Origin: Paenibacillus lutrae
GTDB lineage: Bacteria; Bacillota; Bacilli; Paenibacillales; NBRC-103111
Length of the DNA stretch: 64,000 bases
Assembly (NCBI RefSeq): GCF_009757775.1
Contig: NZ_RHLK01000002.1
Coordinates: 440,113-504,112, forward strand
Direction: 5' to 3'
Each line of letters begins with the position of its first letter. Position 1 is the first letter of the stretch. A model generated the notes under the pieces. That model had not been told where the DNA came from. It saw only the letters and a program-made list of their open reading frames with translations, and ran no database searches. Positions 62,923-64,000 of this stretch are shown here, one piece after another. Made by a program: the position numbers and the translations under genes.

Positions 62923-64000
62923 ATGAGTATTTTTGAAGAGTTGGAATCAAATGTGAGGTCCTATTGCAGAAGTTTTCCGGTTGTGTTCGATAAGGCGAAG
63001 GACGAGTATCTGTATGCGGATAACGGCCGTGAGTATCTTGATTTTTTTGCGGGAGCGGGAGCCTTGAATTACGGGCACAACAATGAGTTTATCAAGGAAA
63101 AAATCATTGATTACTTAAAATCGGATCGTATCATGCATGGTCTGGATATGTATACGAAGGCGAAGGAAGATTTCATCCAGTCCTTTTCCAGTCTTATCCT
63201 GAAGCCCCGCGAGCTGGACTACAAGCTGCAGTTCTGCGGACCGACCGGAACGAATGCGGTTGAAGCGGCTTTGAAGCTGGCTCGTAAAGTCACGGGCCGG
63301 ACCGGCGTGTTTACCTTCATGGGAAGCTTCCACGGCATGTCCATGGGAAGCTTGGCGGTCACCAGCAACAAGGAGAGCCGGGCCGGGGCGGGTCTGCCTC
63401 TGGGCAACGCCACGTTCTTCCCGTACGATGGCGGCCCGTTCGCTGAGCTGGACACGATCTGGTATCTGGAGCAGGTTCTCCGCGATACGCATTCCGGGAT
63501 AGATACACCGGCCGCCATTATTCTCGAAACGGTCCAGGCAGAGGGAGGAATCAACGTAGCCGGTGTAGAATGGCTCAGAAGACTGCGGAACTTATGCACC
63601 GAGCACGGAATTCTGCTTATTGCCGATGATATTCAGGTTGGCTGCGGCAGAACGGGCCCGTTCTTCTCTTTCGAGAGAGCGGGAATTACACCGGACATGG
63701 TCGTCCTGTCCAAATCAATCAGCGGATATGGCCTGCCGATGTCTCTGCTCTTGCTGAAGCCGGAGCTCGATCAATGGGCCCCGGGTGAGCATAACGGGAC
63801 TTTCCGAGGCAATCAGCTCGCGTTTGTAGCGGCTAAAGCCGCACTCGAGTACCGGAGGGAATCTCTCCTTGAGGAGCAAGTTATGCACAAGGAGGCTTAC
63901 ATCCGACAGTTCCTGGAGCAGCAGATCATGCCGCTTCACCCCGCTCTTACAATGAGGGGAATCGGTCTCATTTGGGGAATCGATATGGCGGGAGTACCCG
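62923..64000 (+). CDS. Diaminobutyrate-2-oxoglutarate aminotransferase (3' end outside window)
   Basis: 359 complete codons are present. This is a PLP fold type I class III aminotransferase of the EctB/DABA type: FEELESNVRSYCRSFP start, DFFAGAGALNYGHNN, FCGPTGTNAVEAALKLAR, GSFHGMSMGSLA, ADDIQVGCGRTG and PLP Lys in LSKSISGYG. It makes L-2,4-diaminobutyrate from aspartate semialdehyde and glutamate. GGGGAGG precedes the ATG. No ectA or ectC lies before it; with two Dab-type A domains in the cluster it most likely supplies Dab for the lipopeptide, as the ectB homologue does for polymyxins. Confidence 0.9.
   Translation, partial: MSIFEELESNVRSYCRSFPVVFDKAKDEYLYADNGREYLDFFAGAGALNYGHNNEFIKEKIIDYLKSDRIMHGLDMYTKAKEDFIQSFSSLILKPRELDYKLQFCGPTGTNAVEAALKLARKVTGRTGVFTFMGSFHGMSMGSLAVTSNKESRAGAGLPLGNATFFPYDGGPFAELDTIWYLEQVLRDTHSGIDTPAAIILETVQAEGGINVAGVEWLRRLRNLCTEHGILLIADDIQVGCGRTGPFFSFERAGITPDMVVLSKSISGYGLPMSLLLLKPELDQWAPGEHNGTFRGNQLAFVAAKAALEYRRESLLEEQVMHKEAYIRQFLEQQIMPLHPALTMRGIGLIWGIDMAGVP

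Noticed and set aside
62923-64000. Ectoine biosynthesis locus
   Set aside because: The aminotransferase is EctB-like, but no ectA gene lies before it, and its place in a cluster with Dab-type A domains points to precursor supply.

Overview
The window looks like the chromosome of a Paenibacillus-type firmicute. The signs are AGGAGG-like ribosome binding sites with several TTG/GTG starts, sigma-A promoters (TTGACA/TATAAT), a SigA-like sigma factor, CcdA and ResA-like proteins, PadR-DUF1700-DUF4097 envelope genes, and a mycosubtilin/iturin-like PKS-NRPS assembly line. The species assignment is inference from family knowledge; no search was run.

Left part, 1-13.2 kb. After a truncated zinc carboxypeptidase and a pseudo-hydrolase/SARP-like fusion come genes that read as a sulfur, persulfide and thiol-redox neighbourhood. 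They are a TauE/SafE exporter, two membrane-anchored rhodanese-fold proteins (one without the catalytic Cys), a methyltransferase, a DUF302 protein, a divergent LysR/SDR pair, a CoA-disulfide-reductase/rhodanese fusion with its ArsR-type regulator, an orphan OmpR-type response regulator, and a membrane protein-CcdA-ResA-like operon. Two nearly identical 16-bp palindromes resembling CsoR/CstR operators sit on the exporter and rhodanese promoters. A 32-bp near-perfect palindrome precedes the ArsR gene.

Middle part, 13.2-25 kb. This holds a PAS-GGDEF diguanylate cyclase, a second SigA-like sigma factor lacking most of region 1.1, a type I pullulanase, a uronate-dehydrogenase-like epimerase, a small exported protein, a PadR/DUF1700/DUF4097 operon and a MacB/FtsX-type ABC transporter.

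Right part, 25-64 kb. One same-strand cluster holds three giant synthetase genes (5527, 2603 and 3672 aa), an MFS exporter and a 2,4-diaminobutyrate aminotransferase cut by the window end. The order is FAAL-ACP-KS-ACP-AMT-C-(broken A)-PCP / C-A(Thr)-PCP / C-A(Asp)-PCP-E // C-A(Dab)-PCP / C-A(Dab)-PCP-E // C-A(Tyr-like)-PCP / C-A(Phe)-PCP / C-A(Val)-PCP / terminal C/E-like domain. The colinear prediction is a beta-amino fatty acyl heptapeptide, Thr-D-Asp-Dab-D-Dab-(Tyr?)-Phe-Val. It would be iturin-like in its lipid starter but dicationic and of different sequence. No AT and no thioesterase are encoded in the window. Instead the last protein ends in a condensation-superfamily domain carrying SHxxxDxxS, the motif I recall for fungal terminal cyclisation domains. 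That release step, the two tandem Dab modules and the A-less module are the most interesting features here.
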